From the NCBI GenBank assembly GCA_937926355.1, contig CALAZP010000095.1, positions 1 through 17,986 of the forward strand: a stretch of DNA of 17,986 bases. The letters are read 5' to 3'. How positions within the stretch are numbered: the stretch's first letter is position 1; every line of letters begins with the position of its first letter. The translations under genes were made by a program, and so were the position numbers. The notes beneath the pieces were generated by a model. The model was given only the letters and a program-made list of their open reading frames with translations. It made no database searches and was not told the origin of the DNA. Source of the stretch: an uncultured Saprospirales bacterium (GTDB taxonomy: Bacteria > Bacteroidota > Bacteroidia > Chitinophagales > Saprospiraceae). This document shows positions 6,487-13,455 of this stretch, piece after piece.

Positions 6487-8289
6487 TTAATCTAACTTTA
6501 AAACTTCCAAAAAAGCTTTTTGAGGTACCTCTACTTTGCCGAACTGACGCATCTTTTTCTTGCCTTCTTTTTGCTTCTCAAGAAGTTTACGCTTTCGGCT
6601 AATATCTCCCCCGTAGCATTTAGAGGTCACGTCTTTTCGCAATGCGGAAATGGTTTCCCTTGCAATAATCTTTGCTCCTATGGCTGCTTGAATAGCAATG
6701 ACAAATTGTTGTCTGGGAAGTAAGTCTTTAAGTTTTTTACAAATTTTCCTCCCAAAGGACTCTGCCTTATCTTTATGGACCAATGCAGACAAGGCGTCCA
6801 CTGGCTCCCCATTAAGTTTGATGTCTAATTTAACTAAATTAGATATCCGATAATCTAAAGGCTGGTAGTCAAATGAGGCATATCCTCTGGATATGGATTT
6901 TAAACGATCATAAAAGTCAAAGACAATTTCTGCTAAAGGCAAATCAAAAACCAGCTCAACTCTGGTTTCCGTCAAATAATGCTGCTTTTTGAGAATTCCT
7001 CTTTTTTCTACACACAAAGACATAATAGACCCTATAAATTCGGGTTTTGTTATAATTTGCGCCTCTATAAAAGGTTCTTTAACCCAATCTAAAGTATTGA
7101 TATCCGGAAGTTCAGATGGAGTTCGAACATTGAACTCTCCCAGTTTCTTGGTACTAGCTATATAGGATACGTTAGGTACTGTAGTAATAACATCCATATC
7201 AAACTCCCTCGCTAGTCGCTCCTGTACAATCTCTAAATGTAACATTCCCAAAAATCCACACCTAAATCCAAAACCTAAAGCTGCAGAAGTTTCCGGCTCA
7301 AATACCAAAGAAGCGTCATTAAGCTGGAGTTTCTCCAAACTGTCTCTTAAATCTTCATAGTCATCGTTGTCTACTGGAAAAATACCCGCGAAAACCATCG
7401 GCTTAACTTCTTCAAATCCTTGTATGGGCGAAGCAGCAGGTGATTCCAATAAAGTAATCGTATCCCCAACTTTGATTTCTTTGCTTTCCTTTATCCCGGT
7501 AATTATATAACCCACATTACCTGTACTCAATATTTTTTGCTCTACATTATTCATCTTTAACACCCCTATCTCATCTGCTTGGTACTCTCCACCAGTATTC
7601 ATAAACCTAATCCGATCTCCTTTTTTCAAACTGCCATTAATAATTCGGATATTTGCAATCACTCCTCGGAAAGAATTGAAAATAGAATCGAAAATTAATG
7701 CCTGTAAGGGGGCATTCTCATCTCCTCCAGGAGAGGGAATTCGCTCTACAATAGCCTGCATAATCTCAGGAACACCAGCACCTGTTTTTCCGCTCGCCAA
7801 CAATATCTGACTTTTGTCAATACCAATTAATTCAACAATTTGCTCTGAAACCTCATCCACCATAGCACTATCCATATCAATCTTATTCAAGACAGGAATA
7901 ATCTCTAGGTCATGTTCAATAGCTAAATACAAATTTGAAATAGTTTGTGCCTGTATTCCCTGAGTAGCATCTACCAACAACAAAGCTCCTTCACAGGCCG
8001 CAATAGAACGAGAAACTTCATAAGAAAAATCAACATGACCAGGAGTATCTATCATATTGAATACATACCGCTCTTGATCAGTATGTAAATAGTCCATCTG
8101 AATAGCATGACTTTTTATAGTAATCCCCCTTTCTCGCTCCAAATCCATATTGTCCAAAGCCTGATTTTGCATATCCCGCTCTGATATCGTCTTAGTAAAT
8201 TCTAAAAGACGATCAGATAAAGTACTCTTGCCATGATCAATATGCGCAATAACACAAAAATTTCTTATGTTTTTTCTCTTCACATCCAT
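6487..8289 (-). CDS. lepA: Elongation factor 4 (LepA), ribosome back-translocase GTPase
   Basis: The 600-residue product is full length. It has the GTPase G1 motif AHIDHGKST (residues 15-23), the G2 region RERGITIKS, the G3 motif DTPGHVDF, and NKID as G4. EF-G-like beta-barrel and III/V-like domains follow. The LepA-specific C-terminal domain is present (RKRKLLEKQKEGKKKMRQFG, then QKAFLEVLK). LepA binds stalled or mistranslocated ribosomes and aids translation and initiation under stress. The only ATG, at 8289, gives a start a few residues longer than the common KNIRNF beginning. A perfect TATATTTG box ends 4 bases before it. The gene is transcribed alone here, convergent with the small membrane gene and divergent from the lipoprotein at 8388. 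Confidence 0.98.
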   Translation of the reverse strand: MDVKRKNIRNFCVIAHIDHGKSTLSDRLLEFTKTISERDMQNQALDNMDLERERGITIKSHAIQMDYLHTDQERYVFNMIDTPGHVDFSYEVSRSIAACEGALLLVDATQGIQAQTISNLYLAIEHDLEIIPVLNKIDMDSAMVDEVSEQIVELIGIDKSQILLASGKTGAGVPEIMQAIVERIPSPGGDENAPLQALIFDSIFNSFRGVIANIRIINGSLKKGDRIRFMNTGGEYQADEIGVLKMNNVEQKILSTGNVGYIITGIKESKEIKVGDTITLLESPAASPIQGFEEVKPMVFAGIFPVDNDDYEDLRDSLEKLQLNDASLVFEPETSAALGFGFRCGFLGMLHLEIVQERLAREFDMDVITTVPNVSYIASTKKLGEFNVRTPSELPDINTLDWVKEPFIEAQIITKPEFIGSIMSLCVEKRGILKKQHYLTETRVELVFDLPLAEIVFDFYDRLKSISRGYASFDYQPLDYRISNLVKLDIKLNGEPVDALSALVHKDKAESFGRKICKKLKDLLPRQQFVIAIQAAIGAKIIARETISALRKDVTSKCYGGDISRKRKLLEKQKEGKKKMRQFGKVEVPQKAFLEVLKLD

Positions 8290-8293
8290 ATGT

Positions 8294-8301
8294 CAAATAT
8301 A
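8294..8301 (-). promoter_or_regulatory. Perfect TAnnTTTG -7 element of lepA
   Basis: On the minus strand TATATTTG matches the Bacteroidota -7 consensus at every fixed position, with four bases (ACAT) between it and the lepA ATG. No good TTTG lies 19 bases upstream; a TTTC at a 17-base spacing is the closest. The position implies a transcript with essentially no 5' leader. Confidence 0.5.
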
Positions 8302-8387
8302 CGTTAATTTGAATATCTGAAATATTTTTACAGGTCTAAGGCAGCAATTATTTACACACGCCGTTATTCATTTATAGACCACAACAA

Positions 8388-9182
8388 ATGAACACAAAAA
8401 TTCTTTTCTTTTTGCTAATGACTTTAGCAGCTTGCAACCCTTCTAGGCTGGAAGAACCTATTGTCATTGCAGACGTAGAAAAAGAATTTATTATCTATCC
8501 AAGAGAAGTGTTGAATACAACATCACCTAAGGAATTAGAATGGGTCATTGTTTCGAAAAACACAGAACCCTGCCAAAACTACGAAATCAAGGCGCGTCTG
8601 GAAAAAAACAGTACCAACTTGTCCCTTTTTATTGACGAAATCACTAATCCAGATGATTGTGTCGTAGGAGAAATCATCCCCTCGTTAATCCTTAACTCGG
8701 GAAAAATAAACCAGACTACTTACAACTTCAATATTACGCTTAAAAAAACTATTGAAAATTCAGGCCATCTCAAAAAAACCGATAATCGATATACCATTCA
8801 AATTGGTTCAGAAAATGGAATTGACTTACAACACAAAGAACTCATTTCCATACCTAACGATGCCCTGTGGGGTTATATCGGTTGGCATGAAGGTTTGGAA
8901 GCCGATCAAATAACAAGCGCCTTAGATAAAATTAAAAGCTTATGGCCATCTGAGAATCTTCCATCTGGTTTCTATGGCCATTTTGTAATAATGCCGGGTG
9001 ATCACGACAAACCAGCACTTTTAGAACATCCAGACTATGAATTGTTTCAAACCGTTTTACTTTCTAAAGCTGATAAAGATGTCGAAGCTATCCAAAAGGA
9101 ACTAGATATTTTAAAAGCACAAATAAGTAATACTGGAATAAATATCGTTTTATTCGATAATTCTGGACAAATTTACCGCTAA
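8388..9182 (+). CDS. Lipoprotein of unknown function
   Basis: The 264-residue product begins with a lipoprotein signal, MNTKILFFLLMTLAAC, with lipobox LAAC and Cys16 as the lipidation site. Residues about 25-125 look beta-rich. The second half (about 130-264) is mixed alpha/beta, with a repeated acidic helix near 220-245. I recognise no family or catalytic motif. It stands alone: lepA is divergent upstream and the Nudix regulator converges, overlapping its stop by 4 bases. It should be anchored in the inner or outer membrane facing the periplasm. Confidence 0.75.
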   Translation: MNTKILFFLLMTLAACNPSRLEEPIVIADVEKEFIIYPREVLNTTSPKELEWVIVSKNTEPCQNYEIKARLEKNSTNLSLFIDEITNPDDCVVGEIIPSLILNSGKINQTTYNFNITLKKTIENSGHLKKTDNRYTIQIGSENGIDLQHKELISIPNDALWGYIGWHEGLEADQITSALDKIKSLWPSENLPSGFYGHFVIMPGDHDKPALLEHPDYELFQTVLLSKADKDVEAIQKELDILKAQISNTGINIVLFDNSGQIYR

Positions 9183-9886
9183 ACACTCAAGCGCTTTCCC
9201 TCTTTTACCTCAAATACGTATCCCTCTTCCCTAAACTTATTATACTTTTCTTGATCAAATTGATATAATCGAGCAGGTCTATGGGCTACACCATCTTGAA
9301 TTTCATTCAAATCTATTAATACATTCATGGACAAGATTTTCTTTCTAAAATTTCGCTTGTCTAACTTCACCCTCAGTATAGACTCGTATAAATACTGTAG
9401 TTCCGTTAAGGTAAACTTAGGAGGGAGGAGTTCGAAACCTATCGGCCTGGTCTTAACCGATAATTTGAGTTGTTGAAAGCACGCCCCTAGTATATCATTG
9501 TGATCAAATGCTAAGTTGTCCAAAGAATCTACAGCGTGCCACTCTGCAACCCTTGCCATAGAAGATGCTTGAATCTTGTAATCCTTAATTTTGATAAGCG
9601 AAAAATAAGCTATCGTAACCACTCGGCCAAAAGGGTGCCTTCCCACTTTTCCAAAGGCCTTAACCTGTTCCAAAAATACATTCTCTAACCCCGTAAGTTC
9701 TAACAAAACCCTTCGAGCCGCAGTATCTAAATCCTCGTCTCCATGCACATAATGACCCGGCAATGCCCATAAATCACTATATGGTTCCTCCCCCCTCTTA
9801 ATCAAAAGAATTTTTAAATCTCCTTCATCAAAACCAAATATTACATTGTCAACAGACAAAACTGCTTTATTAAATCTTTCTAACAT
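9179..9886 (-). CDS. Nudix-fold transcriptional regulator (NrtR/AraR-like), degenerate Nudix box
   Basis: The 235-residue product has an N-terminal Nudix domain (about 5-145) and a C-terminal winged-helix region (about 155-225, from FTLTELQYLYESIL to RPARLYQFD). This is the architecture of NrtR-type regulators. In that family the Nudix part senses ADP-ribose-like or sugar ligands, and Bacteroidetes use relatives such as AraR for sugar control. The Nudix box at residues 45-67 keeps Glu51, Arg59, Glu63 and Gly66. It has His45 instead of the first Gly, Val60 instead of the metal-binding Glu, and Leu64 instead of the next Glu. Hydrolysis is therefore unlikely and ligand sensing more likely. No NAD or sugar gene is adjacent, so the target is unknown. 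It lies 69 bases downstream of the ComEA-like gene. Confidence 0.85.
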   Translation of the reverse strand: MLERFNKAVLSVDNVIFGFDEGDLKILLIKRGEEPYSDLWALPGHYVHGDEDLDTAARRVLLELTGLENVFLEQVKAFGKVGRHPFGRVVTIAYFSLIKIKDYKIQASSMARVAEWHAVDSLDNLAFDHNDILGACFQQLKLSVKTRPIGFELLPPKFTLTELQYLYESILRVKLDKRNFRKKILSMNVLIDLNEIQDGVAHRPARLYQFDQEKYNKFREEGYVFEVKEGKRLSV

Positions 9887-9955
9887 AGACCAACTAAATA
9901 CGCCAAACTGTAAATTTTAAAAATAAAAAAAATGAATGAAAATTCTATCATATAT

Positions 9956-10612
9956 TTATTTTGAAACTGATAAATAGGGTGACAATTGCTCCCAGGATAA
10001 ACTGTCAAAAATATCCATTTGCCTGAGCACCTCCAGGTCATTTATAGGGCCCCTATTTTCAATAAACTTTAAAATGGCATTGGCTTGTCGGCTATCTATA
10101 TATGGATGTTTGACCAACTGCCTCCATTCCATTTGATTGATGTTAATTTGATTACACGGTTGATCTAGAAACAAAAATTGCTTAAACCCCTGAAAAACAC
10201 TATCGGATACCCCATAAGTTTGTCCAACTTGCTCAATGGAGCAAAAACCTCCCAAGGCATCCCTGAATTTGATAATCCTTTTGGATAACACTGGTCCTAT
10301 TCCCCTAATTTTCATCCATTCCTCTTCATCCGCAGTATTTACTTCTATTCTAAGAGGAACCTTTTTCTGAAAAGATAGCTGCTTATCTTTTTGTTTGGAC
10401 CTCTTATCCTTGGCTGGCCTTTGAATAACTTTTGCTTCAACCACCTCCAAAGAATCCGACTTGATCTCCATAGCTACTTCCTCTAAATCTAAAATATCGA
10501 TTCCCACCTTTTCCGACCAATAGGGCCAGAAAAAGTATAAAATACGAAAAACAAATACCAAGAACACCAATACCAAAATCCCCCTTTTTTCCCTTAAAGT
10601 CCAATACCACAT
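9956..10612 (-). CDS. ComEA-like helix-hairpin-helix DNA-binding membrane protein
   Basis: The 218-residue product has one transmembrane helix near 11-30, a charged linker rich in Lys (about 60-85), and two helix-hairpin-helix units. The first, about 88-133, contains VNTADEEEWMKIRGIGPVLS, the ComEA hallmark. The second, about 155-200, starts ININQMEWRQL. ComEA proteins bind incoming double-stranded DNA in the periplasm and pass it to ComEC. The preceding gene, 97 bases upstream on the same strand, is comEC, which supports that role. The frame also opens at a TTG (10654), but the ATG at 10612 leaves a short basic n-region before the helix and is preferred. A structural HhH protein with another DNA role is the alternative. 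Confidence 0.82.
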   Translation of the reverse strand: MWYWTLREKRGILVLVFLVFVFRILYFFWPYWSEKVGIDILDLEEVAMEIKSDSLEVVEAKVIQRPAKDKRSKQKDKQLSFQKKVPLRIEVNTADEEEWMKIRGIGPVLSKRIIKFRDALGGFCSIEQVGQTYGVSDSVFQGFKQFLFLDQPCNQININQMEWRQLVKHPYIDSRQANAILKFIENRGPINDLEVLRQMDIFDSLSWEQLSPYLSVSK

Positions 10613-10709
10613 CGTCTTATTTTTTTGTCCATTGTGTTTAAAAAATCTTCCCAAAGGAATTACCCACGCAAATGAACCTTGCTACAAACATTCAATTAAC
10701 CACATCATC

Positions 10710-12707
10710 TTATTTTTTTTTCCACTGTATTAAAGAAGATTTTCGAAGCCAAATACAATCAATACGGGCACATGCGCATCTGTCCAAAAATTCCTGTTCT
10801 TGTTTGCCATCTAAATACCCCGAAAAATAGAGCTTCTTTATTTTATTATCCCGTAACCAATCCCAATCCCACTCCTTTGTATTCGTAATCAATAACTCGT
10901 TGGCTATCCAAATTCCTTGATCAGTCCAACTTACCACAATAGGTACCTTCCCCTTTAAATGAGCAGTTTTTCCTTTAGGCATATATATCGAGCCTCTTTT
11001 CGAAGAAGAGGATTCCTGCTCCACTTCATCGTAACCCCAAATAAAAGTTTGAAGTCCCCGCTTTATCTCCAATCGATTCTTTTGATATCGGTAGGGAATA
11101 GTGAAAGTCATTCGATTTGTTTGCCGCCACACCCACCACCAATCACCTATACTCCAAACGAGCAACCCCAATAACAAAATAATTATGGTAGTCTTATTTC
11201 TAAAAAATAAATGAACGGCCAATAGAATCACCATCATTAACATACATCCACCTTGGAAAATATTGGGATAAATCCCTCCAATCTGACTCCAAGGTAATTC
11301 ACTGATGTATTCAATACCTCCATTCATCAATTCCACCAAAAAGGTCAAAATCCAGGCCAACCCTTTCCCTATTGGCGCAAAAAAGGACAACATCAAAAAA
11401 AGAATAGAGACAACTAATATCACACCAGTTAATGGAACCGCAAAACATCCTGACAACCAAAAAAATGTAGGAAAATAGTTGAAATAGTAAAGTGTAAAAG
11501 GCATGGTGCTGACTTGAGCAGCTCCTCCAACCGCCAATAAAGACCAAAAATAACGCGGTACGATCATTTGGAAATCCAAACACTTCTCTAGATATGGGTG
11601 GAAATAAACAATCCCTAATACTGCCGAATAGGACAACTGAAAACCAACGTCCCACAATAAATTCGGATTAAAACAAAGCAACATAAAAGCTGAACCAGCA
11701 ATTGCATTATAAATACTAATGTGCTCGCCAAACCACTTGCTTAATGCCATCCAGGAAAACATAGTAGCTGCTCTCCTTACAGCAGCGGCACCGCCTGTCA
11801 TCCAAGCATAAATCCAAATGATTATCGTTAGTACGCCAAACTTATAAATAGGATGGCGGAAAAGACCTCCTGGAATCCATTTTAACAAATGACTAAAAAT
11901 CAAATACACCATACCCACATGTAATCCTGAAACAGCCAATAAGTGCATCGCCCCTGCACCCGAATAATAGGCCTTCATTTCTCTACTCAATAGGATTTTA
12001 TCTCCCATCACCAATGCACCCAACAAACCCAATACGTCTGTCGAACTGAAATACATTTCCAATTGCTTCCATAAATGTGCTTTTACTCTTTGAAAAATAG
12101 TTAACCCTCCAACAGGAATAATTCTTTCTGGCATACACTGGTAATGCGCTCCCTTCCTTTGCAACCACTTGGAAAAATCAAAAGAATCCCCTCGATTTGC
12201 AAGGGGTAATAAACTATACCTTCCCATGAGCAGGATCCTTTGACCGTCAACCAATTCTATTCCCTCAGAAACAGCTCGCATCGAAAGGAAAACACTACCA
12301 TATATTTTTTGTAATTGCTTACCATCATCACCTATCAGTGCAGAAAGTGCAATCAAATAATTATTGCCCACACGAGCCTCCACCCTTCCCGATACCCATT
12401 GATTTCCATTCCAATATTTAGAATAGTGCTTGGGGTTTATCCGAGAATCTTTTAACAATCCCAAAAAAAGTCCTAACCACATAATACTCATCCAAATGCC
12501 GAAACCATATCGGTAGCCCAAAAAAACATTGAGCAAAACCATGCCTCCTGCAACCAGCACCCCCTGTTTAGTTTGTTCATAAGGTATCCAGTCTGCTATT
12601 ATTATTCCTATAGATAAAACAACCACTACCCGAACAAATGGTAAGGCCCGCCAATTTACCCTACCCTTATTTGTTTTCCGTTCCAACATTACCCATCCAA
12701 TATCCAT
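10710..12707 (-). CDS. comEC: ComEC/Rec2-family DNA uptake channel
   Basis: The 665-residue product begins with two membrane helices. An OB-like soluble domain of the DUF4131 kind (about 75-200) follows. Then comes the competence core of about ten helices (about 215-530) with the family signature MHLLAVSGLHVGM. A soluble tail (about 535-665) ends the protein. That tail carries no HxHxDH motif, so the metallo-beta-lactamase-like nuclease domain found in Bacillus ComEC is absent, as is common in Bacteroidota. ComEC forms the inner-membrane pore that takes in single-stranded DNA. The frame begins with TTG at 12710; the adjacent ATG at 12707 is used. The ComEA-like gene follows on the same strand and a GNAT gene is divergent. 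Confidence 0.93.
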   Translation of the reverse strand: MDIGWVMLERKTNKGRVNWRALPFVRVVVVLSIGIIIADWIPYEQTKQGVLVAGGMVLLNVFLGYRYGFGIWMSIMWLGLFLGLLKDSRINPKHYSKYWNGNQWVSGRVEARVGNNYLIALSALIGDDGKQLQKIYGSVFLSMRAVSEGIELVDGQRILLMGRYSLLPLANRGDSFDFSKWLQRKGAHYQCMPERIIPVGGLTIFQRVKAHLWKQLEMYFSSTDVLGLLGALVMGDKILLSREMKAYYSGAGAMHLLAVSGLHVGMVYLIFSHLLKWIPGGLFRHPIYKFGVLTIIIWIYAWMTGGAAAVRRAATMFSWMALSKWFGEHISIYNAIAGSAFMLLCFNPNLLWDVGFQLSYSAVLGIVYFHPYLEKCLDFQMIVPRYFWSLLAVGGAAQVSTMPFTLYYFNYFPTFFWLSGCFAVPLTGVILVVSILFLMLSFFAPIGKGLAWILTFLVELMNGGIEYISELPWSQIGGIYPNIFQGGCMLMMVILLAVHLFFRNKTTIIILLLGLLVWSIGDWWWVWRQTNRMTFTIPYRYQKNRLEIKRGLQTFIWGYDEVEQESSSSKRGSIYMPKGKTAHLKGKVPIVVSWTDQGIWIANELLITNTKEWDWDWLRDNKIKKLYFSGYLDGKQEQEFLDRCACARIDCIWLRKSSLIQWKKK

Positions 12708-12804
12708 CAAAATGACCTACCAAAATCTTTCATTTCAAGCTATTTGACTCCATTTTAATTTATTTACCTCATGGCAAACCATACAGACTCAAAAACATTT
12801 TTTT

Positions 12805-12812
12805 TAGATTTG
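12805..12812 (+). promoter_or_regulatory. Perfect TAnnTTTG -7 element of the GNAT gene
   Basis: TAGATTTG matches the Bacteroidota -7 consensus at all fixed positions and is followed by four bases (CCCC) and the ATG at 12817. No TTTG is present 19 bases upstream; a run of T precedes the box instead. This is the same 4-base geometry as at lepA, and again implies little or no leader. Confidence 0.5.
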
Positions 12813-12816
12813 CCCC

Positions 12817-13401
12817 ATGAAAGCCGAACTCTACAATGTCGATACTGCTTTAATTACCGATCACACGGTAGTACGCCGGTTTAGAGAAAACGAAGGCGTA
12901 CTCCTATACCCATTAATCGCGGACAATTACACCAGATTAGGAGAACACTTTTCGGTTACCCTTCATCAGATCACCTCTAAAGAACAAACCGAATTTTTCG
13001 TTCGTAAAAAAATAGCCAGCTGGATCCTGCAAGAAGAATACAATTTTGGCATCTGGGAAAAGGATACAGCCAAACTCATTGGATTTATTAGAATTTTCAA
13101 TATTGACTGGAATATACCTAAGGGAGAAATCGATTTCTTTATTGACCGAGATTATACGCAAATGGGAACCATGACTGAGGTTCTCCAAGCTATTAATGAT
13201 TTTGGATTCCATCAATTAAAATTAGAAAAACTCAAACTCACCATTTCTATCGACAATCAATCCGCTCAAAGACTCGCCAGAAAATGCCAATACAGAAGAG
13301 AAGGCGACTTGCGTTCAGAAATGAAAAAAGAGAATGGCGAAATCATAGATGTCATGGTTTTTGGGCTCACCAAAACGGAGTTTTTCGGAATGGATTCGTG
13401 A
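12817..13401 (+). CDS. GNAT-family N-acetyltransferase, RimJ/RimL type
   Basis: The 194-residue product follows the RimJ/RimL layout. An N-terminal strand-helix region (VVRRFRENEG near 18-27) is followed by a central sheet with LIGFIRIFNID, then the acetyl-CoA loop region YTQMGTMTEVL at about 113-123. Last is the block IDNQSAQRLARKCQYRREGDLR (about 146-167), which matches the family's DNxxSxxxxxKxGFxxEG segment. The acetyl-CoA loop lacks the usual second Gly (GTM rather than GxG/A). These enzymes acetylate protein N-termini or small amines; the substrate here is unknown. It has its own -7 box ending 4 bases before the ATG and is divergent from comEC. Confidence 0.85.
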   Translation: MKAELYNVDTALITDHTVVRRFRENEGVLLYPLIADNYTRLGEHFSVTLHQITSKEQTEFFVRKKIASWILQEEYNFGIWEKDTAKLIGFIRIFNIDWNIPKGEIDFFIDRDYTQMGTMTEVLQAINDFGFHQLKLEKLKLTISIDNQSAQRLARKCQYRREGDLRSEMKKENGEIIDVMVFGLTKTEFFGMDS

Positions 13402-13405
13402 TTAT

Positions 13406-13436
13406 TTTGTTATCAAATAAATTTTTGGTAATTTAT
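13406..13436 (+). promoter_or_regulatory. Candidate promoter of the helical-repeat protein gene
   Basis: TTTG (13406-13409), 19 bases, then TAATTTAT (13429-13436). The -33 box and spacing match; the -7 box has four of six fixed bases. It directly abuts a 19-bp palindrome, so any binding there would cover the transcription start. Confidence 0.35.
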
Positions 13437-13455
13437 ATCTCAATTTAATTGAGAT
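13437..13455. promoter_or_regulatory. Perfect 19-bp palindrome at the start codon, possible operator
   Basis: ATCTCAATT-T-AATTGAGAT: nine-base arms around one central T, with no mismatch. The right arm includes the first two bases of the ATG at 13454. A one-base centre cannot form a normal RNA hairpin loop, so a dimeric protein binding site on DNA is the likelier reading. The regulator is unknown. Confidence 0.4.

Noticed and set aside
8293..8312. TCAAAT...ATTTGA inverted repeat over the lepA -7 box
   Set aside because: Six-base AT-rich arms with an 8-base gap; the match is partly explained by the promoter box itself.
8334..8380. GGTCTA...TAGACC inverted repeat between lepA and the lipoprotein gene
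   Set aside because: Six-base arms separated by 35 bases are expected by chance and have no link to a promoter box.
10613..10654. TTG start giving the ComEA-like protein 14 more residues
   Set aside because: The ATG at 10612 gives a conventional short basic lead before the membrane helix; the TTG extension adds no recognisable feature.
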